Shown here piece after piece: positions 26,797 to 35,579 of a stretch of DNA of 64,000 nucleotides. The position numbers were made by a program, and so were the translations under genes. How positions within the stretch are numbered: position 1 is the first letter of the stretch; every line of letters starts with the position of its first letter. The notes under the pieces were generated by a model, which did not search any database, was not told the origin of the DNA, and saw only the letters and a list, made by a program, of their open reading frames with translations. The stretch is from RAM1 sp041905405 (GTDB lineage Bacteria > Pseudomonadota > Gammaproteobacteria > Burkholderiales > Burkholderiaceae_C): the NCBI GenBank assembly GCA_041905405.1, contig JAYRLC010000004.1:124001-188000 (forward strand). The letters run 5' to 3'.

Positions 26797-27944
26797 CAGG
26801 CTTGTGCCTGTGGGGTGCGTTGGTGTTGCCCGCGTTCGCGGCCGGCGCCGCGGATGCCGATGCCGCCGCCGAAGCGCAGTCCCTGACCAGCGGCGCCATC
26901 GCGGGCGAGATCCTGGACACCGCCGTGGAGCATTGCCGCCGTGGCGAGCGCGCGCAGGCCCTGTCGATGTTCGCGGCCATCCGCGAGCAGCTGGCGCCAC
27001 CACCGGCCTTGCTGCAACTGGTGAAAGACCTCGAAGCCACGGGTTGCACGCCGCAACTGGAAGCGCAGGTGCGCGCCTTCAAGCTCGTGGCCGGCGGTGG
27101 CTACGACAACAATGTGAGCCAGGGCATCAGCGCGCGCAGCCTGACTCTGGGTTCCGGGGCCGACGAGCTGGAGCTGCCGCTGGATGACAGCTACCTGCCG
27201 CGTGGCAGCACCTTCATGCAGGTGGCGGCCGACTATTCCGTGCCGCTGGCGATGCCCGGCTGGGCGTTGCTGCTGAGTGCTGGCGCGCGGGCGCACCAGC
27301 GCACCTCGCAGTTCGACCTGGCGTCGGCCGCGGCGTCGCTGTCGCGCGTGGGCGTGTTGGGCGGTCGCACGCTGCGCGGGCAGCTCGACGTGAGCGAGCT
27401 GTGGCTGGGCGGGCGCCGCTACCAGCGTGTGTTGGGCGCCACGCTGCAGACGGTGCTGGACCTGGATGAAAAGGGCGGCGCGTGGATCGCGCATGCGTCG
27501 GCCGCCATGGTCGATTACCACTTGCAGCCGACGCAGAACGCGGTGCAATACGAGGCCGGCATCTCGCGCGACCGGCGGCTGGATGCAGCGACGACCGTGT
27601 ATGCCAACGCCGCGCTGCAGCATGACGCCGCCCGCGACACGCGGCCTGGCGGTGACCGTAACGGCTTTCAGGTGTCGGCCGGCATGACCCGGTCATTCCA
27701 GGGGTGGCGCCTGAAGCCGCAACTGAGCCTGCAGCAATGGAAAAGCCGCGATGTGTTCGCGCCGGGCCTGATCGACAGGCGCCGCGACAACCGCGCGCTG
27801 CAGTGGACGTTGCAGGCCGAAAAGCCATTGTCGCCGCGCCAGACGCTGGTGCTCGAATGGCGGGCGCGCTCGGTGCGCGACCCGATCCCGCTCTACCAGT
27901 ACAAGGCCCAGAGCTTGGGCGCCTTCATTCAGCAGCAGTTTTGA
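26760..27944 (+). CDS. Predicted outer-membrane beta-barrel protein with short helical N-domain
   Basis: This 394-residue product starts at TTG 26760, overlapping the cyclase gene by 37 bp. It has a signal peptide (FRH then LAALTGLCLWGALVLPAFA). An Ala/Glu-rich helical segment, perhaps one TPR-like hairpin, follows. From about residue 110 alternating aromatic/polar strands run to the end, for example FKLVAGGGYDNNVS and ATTVYANAALQHD, with a final YKAQSLGAFIQQQF ending in Phe, the barrel C-terminal signature. The barrel half recalls DUF560/Slam-like proteins, but I cannot assign a family. As third gene of the FecR-cyclase operon it may be the surface sensor. The stop overlaps the convergent crp-like gene by 20 bp. 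Confidence 0.75.
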   Translation: MVLFRHAQLAALTGLCLWGALVLPAFAAGAADADAAAEAQSLTSGAIAGEILDTAVEHCRRGERAQALSMFAAIREQLAPPPALLQLVKDLEATGCTPQLEAQVRAFKLVAGGGYDNNVSQGISARSLTLGSGADELELPLDDSYLPRGSTFMQVAADYSVPLAMPGWALLLSAGARAHQRTSQFDLASAAASLSRVGVLGGRTLRGQLDVSELWLGGRRYQRVLGATLQTVLDLDEKGGAWIAHASAAMVDYHLQPTQNAVQYEAGISRDRRLDAATTVYANAALQHDAARDTRPGGDRNGFQVSAGMTRSFQGWRLKPQLSLQQWKSRDVFAPGLIDRRRDNRALQWTLQAEKPLSPRQTLVLEWRARSVRDPIPLYQYKAQSLGAFIQQQF

Positions 27945-28623
27945 GCCCGGTCGCGGGCGGCGGCGACTGGGCCAGCAGGCGCAGGCGCTTGGGGTCGCGC
28001 ACGATCAGGCGGCGATAGTCTTTTTCCAGCACGCCGGCGGCGATCAGCTGGCCGATCGCTCGGGACACCGTCTCGCGGCTGGTGTTGATCATGATGGCGA
28101 TCTCCTGCTGCTTGGGCAGGTTCTGGATCACCACGAGCCCGCCGGGCATCTGCTGGCCCAACTGCAGCATCAGCGCGCACACGCGCTGATGGGCATTGGG
28201 AATGGCCAGCAGCGTGCGGTAGTTGGACAGGTTGCGCACCAGGGCCGTGAGGTGCCGCATCATGGCTTCGGCGGTGCTGGGCAGCTTGTAGAAAAGCTCG
28301 CGTGCCGGCCCCTGTGGAATCACGCCCACCACCGATGGCACCAGCGCCACGATGTGGGCAGAGCGCGGCAGCCCGTCGATGACCGACAGCTCACCAAAGA
28401 ACGCGCCGGGTTTGATGAGATTCAGGCCGATCTCCCGGCCGTCCTCGGCGATGTCGATGGCCTGCAGCTGGCCCGAGAACAGCAGGTACAGCCCGTCGGC
28501 GGCCTCCTGCTTGCGGCAGACGATCTCGCGCCGCGCAAATTCCTTGACCCGCAGCAACCCGTTGGCGATCTTGAGTTCTTCCTCGGGCAGATTCGCAAAC
28601 AGCGGGAACTTGCGCAGGTCCAT
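27925..28623 (-). CDS. Crp/Fnr family regulator with intact cAMP-binding residues
   Basis: This 232-residue protein has an N-terminal cyclic-nucleotide domain. The phosphate-binding cassette GELSVIDGLPRSA keeps Glu78, Arg87 and Ser88, equivalent to CRP Glu72, Arg82 and Ser83. The C-terminal winged helix has TSRETVSR, in which Arg183, Glu184 and Arg188 match the E. coli CRP residues contacting TGTGA. There are no FNR-type Cys residues. It is the last gene of the secretion operon, 3 bp after tolC, and faces the cyclase operon. CRP-like sites occur upstream of both operons and the S-layer gene. It is probably a dedicated cAMP-responsive activator or repressor for this locus. Confidence 0.9.
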   Translation of the reverse strand: MDLRKFPLFANLPEEELKIANGLLRVKEFARREIVCRKQEAADGLYLLFSGQLQAIDIAEDGREIGLNLIKPGAFFGELSVIDGLPRSAHIVALVPSVVGVIPQGPARELFYKLPSTAEAMMRHLTALVRNLSNYRTLLAIPNAHQRVCALMLQLGQQMPGGLVVIQNLPKQQEIAIMINTSRETVSRAIGQLIAAGVLEKDYRRLIVRDPKRLRLLAQSPPPATGLKTAAE

Positions 28624-28626
28624 GGC

Positions 28627-29973
28627 TCAATGCTGGAGCCAGGCGTTGATTTCGTCAATGTTCTCGGCGCGCAGGGTGCCGGACAGGGCCTTGAGGCGCG
28701 CCCGAGCGATCAGGTAGGCGAAGCGTGCCTGTGCCAAGTCGCGTTGTGCGACACCCAACTGCTGCTCTGCATTCAGGATGTCCAGCCGCGTGCGTGCGCC
28801 GGCCTCGAACGAGCGCCGGCTGGAAGTGACCAATTGCGTTGTGGACTTGACCGCCTGTTCGAGCGCGCGTACGCGCAGTACGCCCTCGGTCACGCCGCGG
28901 AACTCGCGGTGCACGCGAACACCCAGATCGCGGCGGATTTCCTCAAGCCGGTTCTCGGCGCGTTCCTGTAGCGCCAGCGCTTCGCGGACCTGCGAGTTGA
29001 CATATCCGCCCTGGAAGATCGGCACGGTCAGCTGGAGGCTGATCTGCTTTTGCCGGTACTCGGTGTTCAGCCGTGTGATGTTCTCACTGTTGCTGCGCGA
29101 GATCTGAGCCTGCGCGTCCAGCGTCGGGTAGTGGCCGGATCGGGCTTTTTCCACCTCGGCTCGGGCGGCCTCCACCTGCGCGCGAGCCGACGCCAGCTCC
29201 GGGCTGGCTGATTCGGCCTGCGCCGTCCAGGCTTCGACGGAGGCAGGACTTGGCGGCGCCAGCTCAAGCCTGGCGACATTGACGGGTGTGACCTTCTCGG
29301 TCACGGGCTGGTTGATCAGCACTTCGAGCTCGCGCCGGGCCAGGTCCACGTTCTGGCGTGCCTCCAGCTCCTGAGCGATCGTGAGGTCCAGGCGGGCCTG
29401 GGCTTCGTCGATGTCGGTGCGTGTGCCAGAACCTGCTGCAAAACCCTTTCGCGCGGCGTCGACCTGGGTGGTATAGGTGGACTTCTGCACGCCGACCAGC
29501 ACCAGTTGCTCCTCTGCCAGCAGCGTTTCGAAATAGGCCGTAGTGACCCTGATCACCAGGTTTTGCTGGTCGCGTTCCAGCACCGCTTCGGCATCGGCGA
29601 CCAGTGCCTTGGCCTGCCGGTACTGCGCCGCGATGTTCTTGCGGTATAGCGGCTGGCGAATAGTCAACGCTTCGGTGCTGCTGCTGTAGCGATCATGCGT
29701 TGTGGTCTCGCGGCCCAGCAAATCAGGTGCGGTGGTGTCAAGGCTGTTGCGCCCGCGCGATGCGCTGGCCGCAATGTTTGGAAAGAACTGCGAACGCGCC
29801 TGCGGGAGCCGCTCGCGTCCTGCATCGGCGGTCGCGCGCGCTGCGCGGATGGTGGCATCGTGTTGCTGCGCCAGCCGGTACGCTTCGGCAAGGTCCAGGG
29901 CGCTGGCCGGAAAAGCGGCCAGCACCGACAGGGCGGCAGCTGTCATGGCGAGGGGGCGGGGGAACCGGAACAT
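28627..29973 (-). CDS. TolC family type I secretion outer-membrane channel
   Basis: This 448-residue protein has a signal peptide ending at ASALDLAEAYRLAQQHD. Two repeated alpha-helical/strand halves follow, with EALTIRQPLYRKNIAAQYRQA and KQISLQLTVPIFQGGYVNSQVREA as the conserved barrel-to-helix segments. Length and layout match TolC channels of type I secretion systems. AGGAGG lies 7 nt before ATG 29973, and the HlyD-like gene stops 2 bp before it. With the two ATPases and adaptor it completes an envelope-spanning exporter for the RTX proteins at 36-46 kb. Confidence 0.92.
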   Translation of the reverse strand: MFRFPRPLAMTAAALSVLAAFPASALDLAEAYRLAQQHDATIRAARATADAGRERLPQARSQFFPNIAASASRGRNSLDTTAPDLLGRETTTHDRYSSSTEALTIRQPLYRKNIAAQYRQAKALVADAEAVLERDQQNLVIRVTTAYFETLLAEEQLVLVGVQKSTYTTQVDAARKGFAAGSGTRTDIDEAQARLDLTIAQELEARQNVDLARRELEVLINQPVTEKVTPVNVARLELAPPSPASVEAWTAQAESASPELASARAQVEAARAEVEKARSGHYPTLDAQAQISRSNSENITRLNTEYRQKQISLQLTVPIFQGGYVNSQVREALALQERAENRLEEIRRDLGVRVHREFRGVTEGVLRVRALEQAVKSTTQLVTSSRRSFEAGARTRLDILNAEQQLGVAQRDLAQARFAYLIARARLKALSGTLRAENIDEINAWLQH

Positions 29974-29975
29974 CG

Positions 29976-31346
29976 TCACTCCTCCTTCATGGACGCGGCG
30001 ACGCGCTTGGTTAGCGGCCCCAGCATGTAGGTCAGCAACGAACGCTCGCCGGTCTTGAAGATAACCTCGGCCGGCATGCCGGGCTGCATCTGGCGCTTGC
30101 CCAGCTTCTTGAGTCCGTCGGGTGTGACGGACACGCGCGCCAGGTAATAGGACACGTTGGTGGCGGGGTCCGTAATCAGATCGCCCGAAACGGTGGTCAC
30201 CTTGCCGTCCACGACCAGCGACGGCGAATGCGAGAACGCCGAGAAACGGATGTCAACCGGCAGGCCCGAGTGCACGCGGTCAATGAAATGCGGCTGCACG
30301 TGCGCTTCCAGCACCAAGGGTTCGTCGTTCGGCACGATGTCCATGAGTTTCTGACCGGCCTGGATCACGCCGCCAGGTGTCTGAACGGCCAGCCCCACGA
30401 CCTGGCCGGTTGCGGGCGCCTTGATGTCGATCCGCTCCAGGTCGTTCTGGAATGCCTTGAATTTTTCCGCCTCGGACAGGACTTCGCGGCTGATGTCGGC
30501 GAGTTGTGCTTCGACTTCCTTGCGGTTTTCCTGCTGGCGCGAAATGATGCGCGCGCGCAGTTCGCCGATGGCGCGGCGCGCGCGCATCGTGTTGCCCTGT
30601 AATTCGACCTGCGCGGTCGTGGATTCGGCCACAGCCCGCTCCAGCTCGAACTGGCGGTTGCGCGGCGCATAGCCCTCGGCGACGAGACCGCGGGTGTTCT
30701 TGAGCTCTTCGTTCAGCAGCGCAAGCTGGCTTTTGCGACTTTCCAGCATGCCCTGGTAGGCCTGTACCAGCGCCTCCTGACCCTGGATATTCTCGTTCAG
30801 CGATTGCACATCTGCCGCGAGCCCGGCACGGCGCGCGCTCAGCAATTGTTCCTGCGTCGTCATGTGCGCACGGATCTGCGGATCCTGTGCGTTGCTGACC
30901 AGATCGGCGTGCCAATTGATGGTGCTGCTGCCGGACTGCTCGGCCAGCAGGCGCGCTTGCATGGCACGTTGCGACAGATAGCGCTGGCGGGTCGCCTCGT
31001 AGTTGGCACGCGCGACGGCTTCGTCCAGTTTTATCAGGACGGCTCCTTCCTTGACGCTCTGGCCTTCGCGTACAAGCACGTCCTTGACGATGCCGCCGGT
31101 CAGATGCTGCACTGCCTTGCGCTTGGTGTCGATGGCAACCTGGCCGGGGGCTGCAACGCCCTCGTCCAGCGGGGCAAGCCCTGCCCACAGCAAAAAGCCA
31201 CCGAAGCCAATGGCCAGGGCCCACATGCCGATGCGCCCGGCGCGACCGGCATCGGCCTGGGCCAGTGCATCGTCGTCGGCCGCGGCATCGTTGCCGTCTT
31301 CAGGGCCGTTGGGGGACGAGCGATTGAACAGGGATATCTTGGCCAT
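29976..31346 (-). CDS. HlyD/PrtE family membrane fusion protein of type I secretion
   Basis: This 456-residue adaptor has a cytoplasmic N-terminus with acidic residues and one membrane helix near residues 38-58 (MWALAIGFGGFLLWAGLAPL). The lipoyl half-motif GQVAIDTKRKAVQHLTGGIV follows, then a long coiled coil (residues about 100-290), the second lipoyl half (IKAPATGQVVGLAVQTPGG) and a C-terminal beta-barrel ending GMPAEVIFKTGERSLLTYMLGPL. All are typical of type I secretion adaptors. It bridges the inner-membrane ATPases to TolC, whose gene follows directly. The upstream ATPase gene ends 56 bp before it. Confidence 0.93.
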   Translation of the reverse strand: MAKISLFNRSSPNGPEDGNDAAADDDALAQADAGRAGRIGMWALAIGFGGFLLWAGLAPLDEGVAAPGQVAIDTKRKAVQHLTGGIVKDVLVREGQSVKEGAVLIKLDEAVARANYEATRQRYLSQRAMQARLLAEQSGSSTINWHADLVSNAQDPQIRAHMTTQEQLLSARRAGLAADVQSLNENIQGQEALVQAYQGMLESRKSQLALLNEELKNTRGLVAEGYAPRNRQFELERAVAESTTAQVELQGNTMRARRAIGELRARIISRQQENRKEVEAQLADISREVLSEAEKFKAFQNDLERIDIKAPATGQVVGLAVQTPGGVIQAGQKLMDIVPNDEPLVLEAHVQPHFIDRVHSGLPVDIRFSAFSHSPSLVVDGKVTTVSGDLITDPATNVSYYLARVSVTPDGLKKLGKRQMQPGMPAEVIFKTGERSLLTYMLGPLTKRVAASMKEE

Positions 31347-31402
31347 GGCTTTTCTCGGGTGATCTTGTGTGATTAGGTCTGCCGGATCGGTTTCAGGCGG
31401 CG

Positions 31403-33151
31403 TCAGGCAGGTTGGGGCGCGATCGGCGGCACGGGCGGCTCGGAAGCGGGCGGTTGCTGCTGTTGGCGCTGTTGCTGCAGCGCGGCGATCACGCCGTCGC
31501 GTGGACCGCTGGCCACCAGCTCGCCGTTGTTCAGGATCAGCAGCACGTCCGCAGCCTGGATCGCGCCGGGCCGGTGGGTGATCAGGAACACTGTGCGCCG
31601 GGCTGCTCGCAGTTGCGCTACGGTGTTCATCAGTGCCGCTTCCCCGGCGTCGTCCAGGTTGGCGTTAGGTTCGTCCAGTACGACAAGTGCCGGGTTGCCG
31701 TAGACCGCGCGCGCCAGGCCGATGCGCTGGCGCTGGCCGCCGGACAGCATGCCACCAGCTTCGCCGATCGGCGTGTCGTAGCCCTTGGGGAAGCGCAGGA
31801 TCATCTCGTGCAGGCCGGCGCAGCGTGCGGCCTCAATCACTTTCTCGGAATCGACGTCGCTGAAGCGCGCGATGTTCTCGGCAATGGATCCCTCGAACAG
31901 CTCGACGTCCTGCGGCAGGTAACCCACGTGCGGACCGAGCTCCAGCCGGTTCCAGCTTTGGATCGGCAGGCCGTCCAACAGGACTTCACCGGACACGCCG
32001 GGCCAGATGCCCATGAGCGTGCGGGCGAGCGTCGACTTGCCGGACCCCGACGGTCCCAGGACGGCGATCACGATGCCGGCCGGAATGTCGAAGTTGATGC
32101 CTTTCAGGATCGGCGACGACCGACCGGGCGCCGTGGCAACTACATTGCGCAATGTCACGGCGCCTGTTGGCGCGACGCGCTTGAGGGCCGCGTCGCGCTC
32201 GGGGAATTCCTGCAGCAGCTTTTCGAGCCGCACGAACGCGGCGCGGGCCGTGAGGAAGCTGCGCCAGCTGCCCACCATCTGGTCGATCGGGGCCAGCGCC
32301 CGGCTCATCAGCACATTGGCTGCGATCATCGCGCCGGCGGAAATCTGCCCGTCGATCACCAGCAGCGCGCCGGCGCCCAGCGACAGCGACTGCTGGCTGT
32401 ACCGCACGAACTTGCTCCAGGCCGTCACGCGGTTGTTAACAGACTGCGCGGTGCCGTTGAGCACCAGCGAGCGCTGGTGCCGCTCGCGCCAGCGATGGCG
32501 CAGGTTCTCGACCATGCCCATGGACTCCAGTACCTCGGCGTTGCGCAGTTTGCCCTGCACATAAAGGTTGACATCGGTGGCGGCGCGTTGCGCATCCTCG
32601 GCAGGTGCCACGGTGTGGCGATGGCCGAACCAGGCGAGCGCGCCCTGGATGAGCGCGAACACGATGGACACCGCCCCGAGCAACGGGTGCAGGAAGAACA
32701 TCACGGCAATGTAGATCGGCACCCAGGGGGCGTCGAAGAACGCGAAGATGCCCTGGCCGGTCAGGAACTGGCGCACCTGCAACAGGTCGCTGAAGGCCCG
32801 CGCGGGGCTGGTGGCCGAACTGCCCAGATAGGCCTCGAAGCTCGCGTTGAACACGCGGGTGCCCAACTGCTCGTCGAGCCGGACGCCAGCGCGCACCAGG
32901 ATGCGCGAGCGTGTCCATTCGGAGAACGCCATGATGGCGAGCAGGAACAGGCAGACCAGCGATACGGCGACGAGCGTGAGTTCGCTGTAGCTGACCAGGA
33001 CCCGGTCATACACCTGCAACATGTAGATGGTGGGCGTCAGCATCAGCAGATTGGCGACGGCGCTGAACAGTCCAACCATCAGGAACTCGCGACGGAACAG
33101 CCACAACGTGGCCGTCAGATCGCTGCGTTTGAAAAACTCGGGCTGCTTCAT
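31403..33151 (-). CDS. Type I secretion system permease/ATPase (second of a tandem pair)
   Basis: This 582-residue half-transporter has a PrtD-like membrane domain (MVGLFSAVANLLMLTPTIYML and further helices to about residue 300) and an ABC domain. The ATPase motifs are complete: Walker A GPSGSGKST, Q-loop in GYLPQDVELF, signature LSGGQRQR, Walker B ALVVLDEPN and switch His in FLITHRP. The C-terminus is a Gln/Pro-rich tail. There is no C39-like N-domain, as in S-layer and protease exporters. It overlaps the upstream ATPase gene by 4 bp (ATGA). The pair may form a heterodimer or serve two substrate classes. Confidence 0.93.
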   Translation of the reverse strand: MKQPEFFKRSDLTATLWLFRREFLMVGLFSAVANLLMLTPTIYMLQVYDRVLVSYSELTLVAVSLVCLFLLAIMAFSEWTRSRILVRAGVRLDEQLGTRVFNASFEAYLGSSATSPARAFSDLLQVRQFLTGQGIFAFFDAPWVPIYIAVMFFLHPLLGAVSIVFALIQGALAWFGHRHTVAPAEDAQRAATDVNLYVQGKLRNAEVLESMGMVENLRHRWRERHQRSLVLNGTAQSVNNRVTAWSKFVRYSQQSLSLGAGALLVIDGQISAGAMIAANVLMSRALAPIDQMVGSWRSFLTARAAFVRLEKLLQEFPERDAALKRVAPTGAVTLRNVVATAPGRSSPILKGINFDIPAGIVIAVLGPSGSGKSTLARTLMGIWPGVSGEVLLDGLPIQSWNRLELGPHVGYLPQDVELFEGSIAENIARFSDVDSEKVIEAARCAGLHEMILRFPKGYDTPIGEAGGMLSGGQRQRIGLARAVYGNPALVVLDEPNANLDDAGEAALMNTVAQLRAARRTVFLITHRPGAIQAADVLLILNNGELVASGPRDGVIAALQQQRQQQQPPASEPPVPPIAPQPA

Positions 33152-34938
33152 GCGGACTCTCCGGGAGCGGGCAGGGTCGCCGTGGGCGCGGCCTGGGACT
33201 GGGCTGCTGCCTGTGTCGCGGCGGCGTTCTGCTGGTTGGCCTTCTGCAGGTGGGCCAGCACGTCGTCGCGCGGACCGAACGCGCGGACGGTGCCGTCGGC
33301 CAGCAGCAGGATCTTGTCGGCCACGGCCAGCACGCTGTTTCGGTGCGTGATCACCACGAACGTGGTTCCGCGTGCCTTGTGCTGCGCGATGGCCTGTGCC
33401 AGGGCGGCATCACCCACGTCATCCAGGCTGGAGTTGGGCTCATCCAGCACGACAAACACCGGGTCCCCGTACAACGCGCGGGCCAGCCCCACGCGCTGGC
33501 GCTGGCCGCCCGACAGGCGCGCGCCCTCGGGGCCGACATCGGTGTCGTAACCGTCCGGCAGGCTCAGAATGAATTCGTGCAGGCCTACGGCGCGGGCGGC
33601 GTTCTCGACCTTGGCTTTTTCCAGCTTGCCGAAGCGCGCGATGTTCTCGGCCACCGTGCCGTCGAAAAGCTCCACGCCCTGGGGCAAGTAGCCGATGTGG
33701 GGGCCCAGCTCTGTTTTGTCCCAGGTGTAGATATCCGCGCCGTCCAGCCGCGCCTTGCCGCCGACTGAAGGCCAGATGCCGGTCAGCACCCGTGCCAGCG
33801 ATGTCTTGCCCGACGCCGACGGCCCGATGACGGCCAGCACGTCGCCGGGGTTCAGGCCGAACGTCACCCCTTTCAGGATGGGGACGGGCGTGCCGGGGGC
33901 GGACGCAATGATGTTTTCTGCCGTGAGCAGGCCGCGCGGCGCGGGCAGTTCCATGGCCTCGGCCTTGGCGGGCAGGGCGGCCAGCAGATTTTCCAGCCGG
34001 GACCAGGCGTCGCGGGCATTGATTGCCAGCCGCCACTGCGTGACGATGGCGGTCAGAGGCTGCATGATCCGTCCGCCCAGGATGGAGCCGACGATCATCA
34101 TCCCGGCGCCGCCGTTGAGCTGGTTGCGCAGCAGCAGCCAGGCGGCCAGGCCCAGCAGCAGCGAGCCCATCATCACCTGCAGGAACTTCGTGATCGTCTG
34201 ATAGACACCGGCGCGTTCGGACGCAATGGCCTGCAAACTCAGGAATTCGCGCTGCTTCTCGTTCCAGCGGCGGTGGATATCGCCCAACATGCCCATGGCC
34301 TCGATCACCTGGGCGTTGCGCAATGATCCGTCCGCATACTGCTGGGCCGCAAATGCAGTGCGGTTTGCGGCCGACAGCGGCGGTTGCGTGCTGCGTTCAT
34401 TCAGCCAGGCAACGAAGGTCTGGACCAGTGCACCCAGCAGCCCGGCCCAGCCCATCCACGGGCTGATAGCGAACATCAGCGCCAGGAACACCAGCGCCAC
34501 GGGCGCTTCCATGAAGGCCTTGAGCACGGGCGAGGGCAGGAAATCGCGGATCACGCGCAGGTCCGCCAGCGGCTGGGTCGTGCCGCCGGGCAGGCGCTTG
34601 AGGTTGGCCTCAAAGCTCGCCATAAAAATGCGGTGACTGAGCTTGCGGTCCAGGGCCAGGCCGGCCTCGTGCATCTCTTCTGAATGGGCCCACTCCAGGA
34701 CCTCCATCACGACGAAAGAGGCCAGTACCAGCAGAGTGAGCATGGCGAGCGTCAGGTGGTTGCGGCTGTTGACCACGCGGTCGTACACCTCCAGCATGTA
34801 CCAGCTGGGCATGAGCACCAGCAGGCTGGCGATCACGGTGAACCAGGCCGATTTCACGAAATACGGGCGCAGGGTGTCCACGGCCTGGCGCAGCTCGGAT
34901 GCCGGCCGCTGCAAGGCCTGGGGGTTAAGCGCTCTCAT
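33148..34938 (-). CDS. Type I secretion system permease/ATPase (first of a tandem pair)
   Basis: This 596-residue half-transporter is a paralogue of the next gene. The membrane domain contains FTVIASLLVLMPSWYMLEVYDRVV and six predicted helices. The ABC domain has Walker A GPSASGKTS, GYLPQGVELF, LSGGQRQRVGLARALYG, Walker B VFVVLDEPN and VVITHRN, so it should be ATPase-competent. The C-terminal tail is Ala/Gln-rich. Its start lies inside the upstream small TnpB-like gene (14-bp overlap), and its stop overlaps the second ATPase. Both ATPases resemble RsaD/PrtD exporters for RTX-type substrates. Confidence 0.93.
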   Translation of the reverse strand: MRALNPQALQRPASELRQAVDTLRPYFVKSAWFTVIASLLVLMPSWYMLEVYDRVVNSRNHLTLAMLTLLVLASFVVMEVLEWAHSEEMHEAGLALDRKLSHRIFMASFEANLKRLPGGTTQPLADLRVIRDFLPSPVLKAFMEAPVALVFLALMFAISPWMGWAGLLGALVQTFVAWLNERSTQPPLSAANRTAFAAQQYADGSLRNAQVIEAMGMLGDIHRRWNEKQREFLSLQAIASERAGVYQTITKFLQVMMGSLLLGLAAWLLLRNQLNGGAGMMIVGSILGGRIMQPLTAIVTQWRLAINARDAWSRLENLLAALPAKAEAMELPAPRGLLTAENIIASAPGTPVPILKGVTFGLNPGDVLAVIGPSASGKTSLARVLTGIWPSVGGKARLDGADIYTWDKTELGPHIGYLPQGVELFDGTVAENIARFGKLEKAKVENAARAVGLHEFILSLPDGYDTDVGPEGARLSGGQRQRVGLARALYGDPVFVVLDEPNSSLDDVGDAALAQAIAQHKARGTTFVVITHRNSVLAVADKILLLADGTVRAFGPRDDVLAHLQKANQQNAAATQAAAQSQAAPTATLPAPGESA

Positions 34939-35545
34939 GAATCTCCTCCACCATCACGTATTCAGGCAGTTCGCCCTGGTTGTTGTCGTCCGCCAGCGCG
35001 GCGCTGCCGCCGTCGTCGGGGTCGGAAAATGAAAATTGCAGGCTGAAGCGCTGGTCTGGCAGGCGTGACAAGACGATCTCGCGCAGCTTCAGGCTGTGGA
35101 ATGCCACTTCATCCTGAGGGCGGAGTTCGAGCTTGAACCGCATACGCCCATCCAGGGTGTACAGCGACAACTGGCCATCCTTGAGGCTCAAGGTGTGACG
35201 GTCGAAATAGACGGGGCAGGTGTCGGAAAAACGCAGCAGCGGCAGCGGCCTATCGCCCAGCCGGGCCAGGTTGAACGGGCTCTGGGCATGCTGGAACACC
35301 GCCCGGCAGTGCCTGGACACTGAATAGATGACGTTGCAGACCATCTGCGAGCCCATTGCGGGGAATTGCTCGCGCAGCGGCTTGTACGCCATGTGGTGCA
35401 GTGCCACGCGGTTCCAGACCCGCGTGCGTTGGACTATGGGTGCCAAGGCGTTGCATACCTGAGCAAACGCAGCTTGTAACGCCATGAGCCGCCCCGCCTG
35501 CTCAGGCGAGGTATCGAGCACGATGCGCAGCTGGGTTAAATTCAT
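34925..35545 (-). CDS. Stand-alone TnpB-like N-terminal domain protein, no RuvC domain
   Basis: This 206-residue protein resembles the N-terminal (wedge/REC) half of IS605-family TnpB. NRVALHHMAYKPLREQFP, then SQMVCNVIYSVSRHCRAVF, matches the helical part. LLRFSDTCPVYFDRHTLSLK followed by LYTLDGRMRFKLEL matches the strand part that precedes RuvC in haloarchaeal-type TnpB. The protein stops there with an acidic tail, so there is no nuclease domain, no Y1 transposase and no element ends. The homology is by eye and needs a profile search. As first gene of the secretion operon, overlapping the ATPase gene, it may be an exapted nucleic-acid-binding regulator. The start codon lies in an inverted repeat. 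Confidence 0.6.
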   Translation of the reverse strand: MNLTQLRIVLDTSPEQAGRLMALQAAFAQVCNALAPIVQRTRVWNRVALHHMAYKPLREQFPAMGSQMVCNVIYSVSRHCRAVFQHAQSPFNLARLGDRPLPLLRFSDTCPVYFDRHTLSLKDGQLSLYTLDGRMRFKLELRPQDEVAFHSLKLREIVLSRLPDQRFSLQFSFSDPDDGGSAALADDNNQGELPEYVMVEEIHESA

Positions 35546-35579
35546 ATAGGACTCGGAATGTATTGATCTCCTATATGAA
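35541..35579. repeat. Inverted repeat over the start codon of the TnpB-like gene
   Basis: TTCATATAGGA at 35541-35551 and its exact complement at 35569-35579 are separated by 17 bp. The start ATG (35545-35543) lies within one arm. The other arm falls between a TTGACA -35 (35586-35581) and a TACATT -10 (35562-35557) on the minus strand. It could be an operator or, if transcribed, a hairpin hiding the start codon. Confidence 0.6.

Noticed and set aside
34925..35545. TnpB-like protein as part of an active IS200/IS605 element
   Set aside because: No Y1 transposase gene, no RuvC domain and no hairpin ends were seen. The gene is embedded in an operon with overlapping neighbours, so it is not an intact mobile element.
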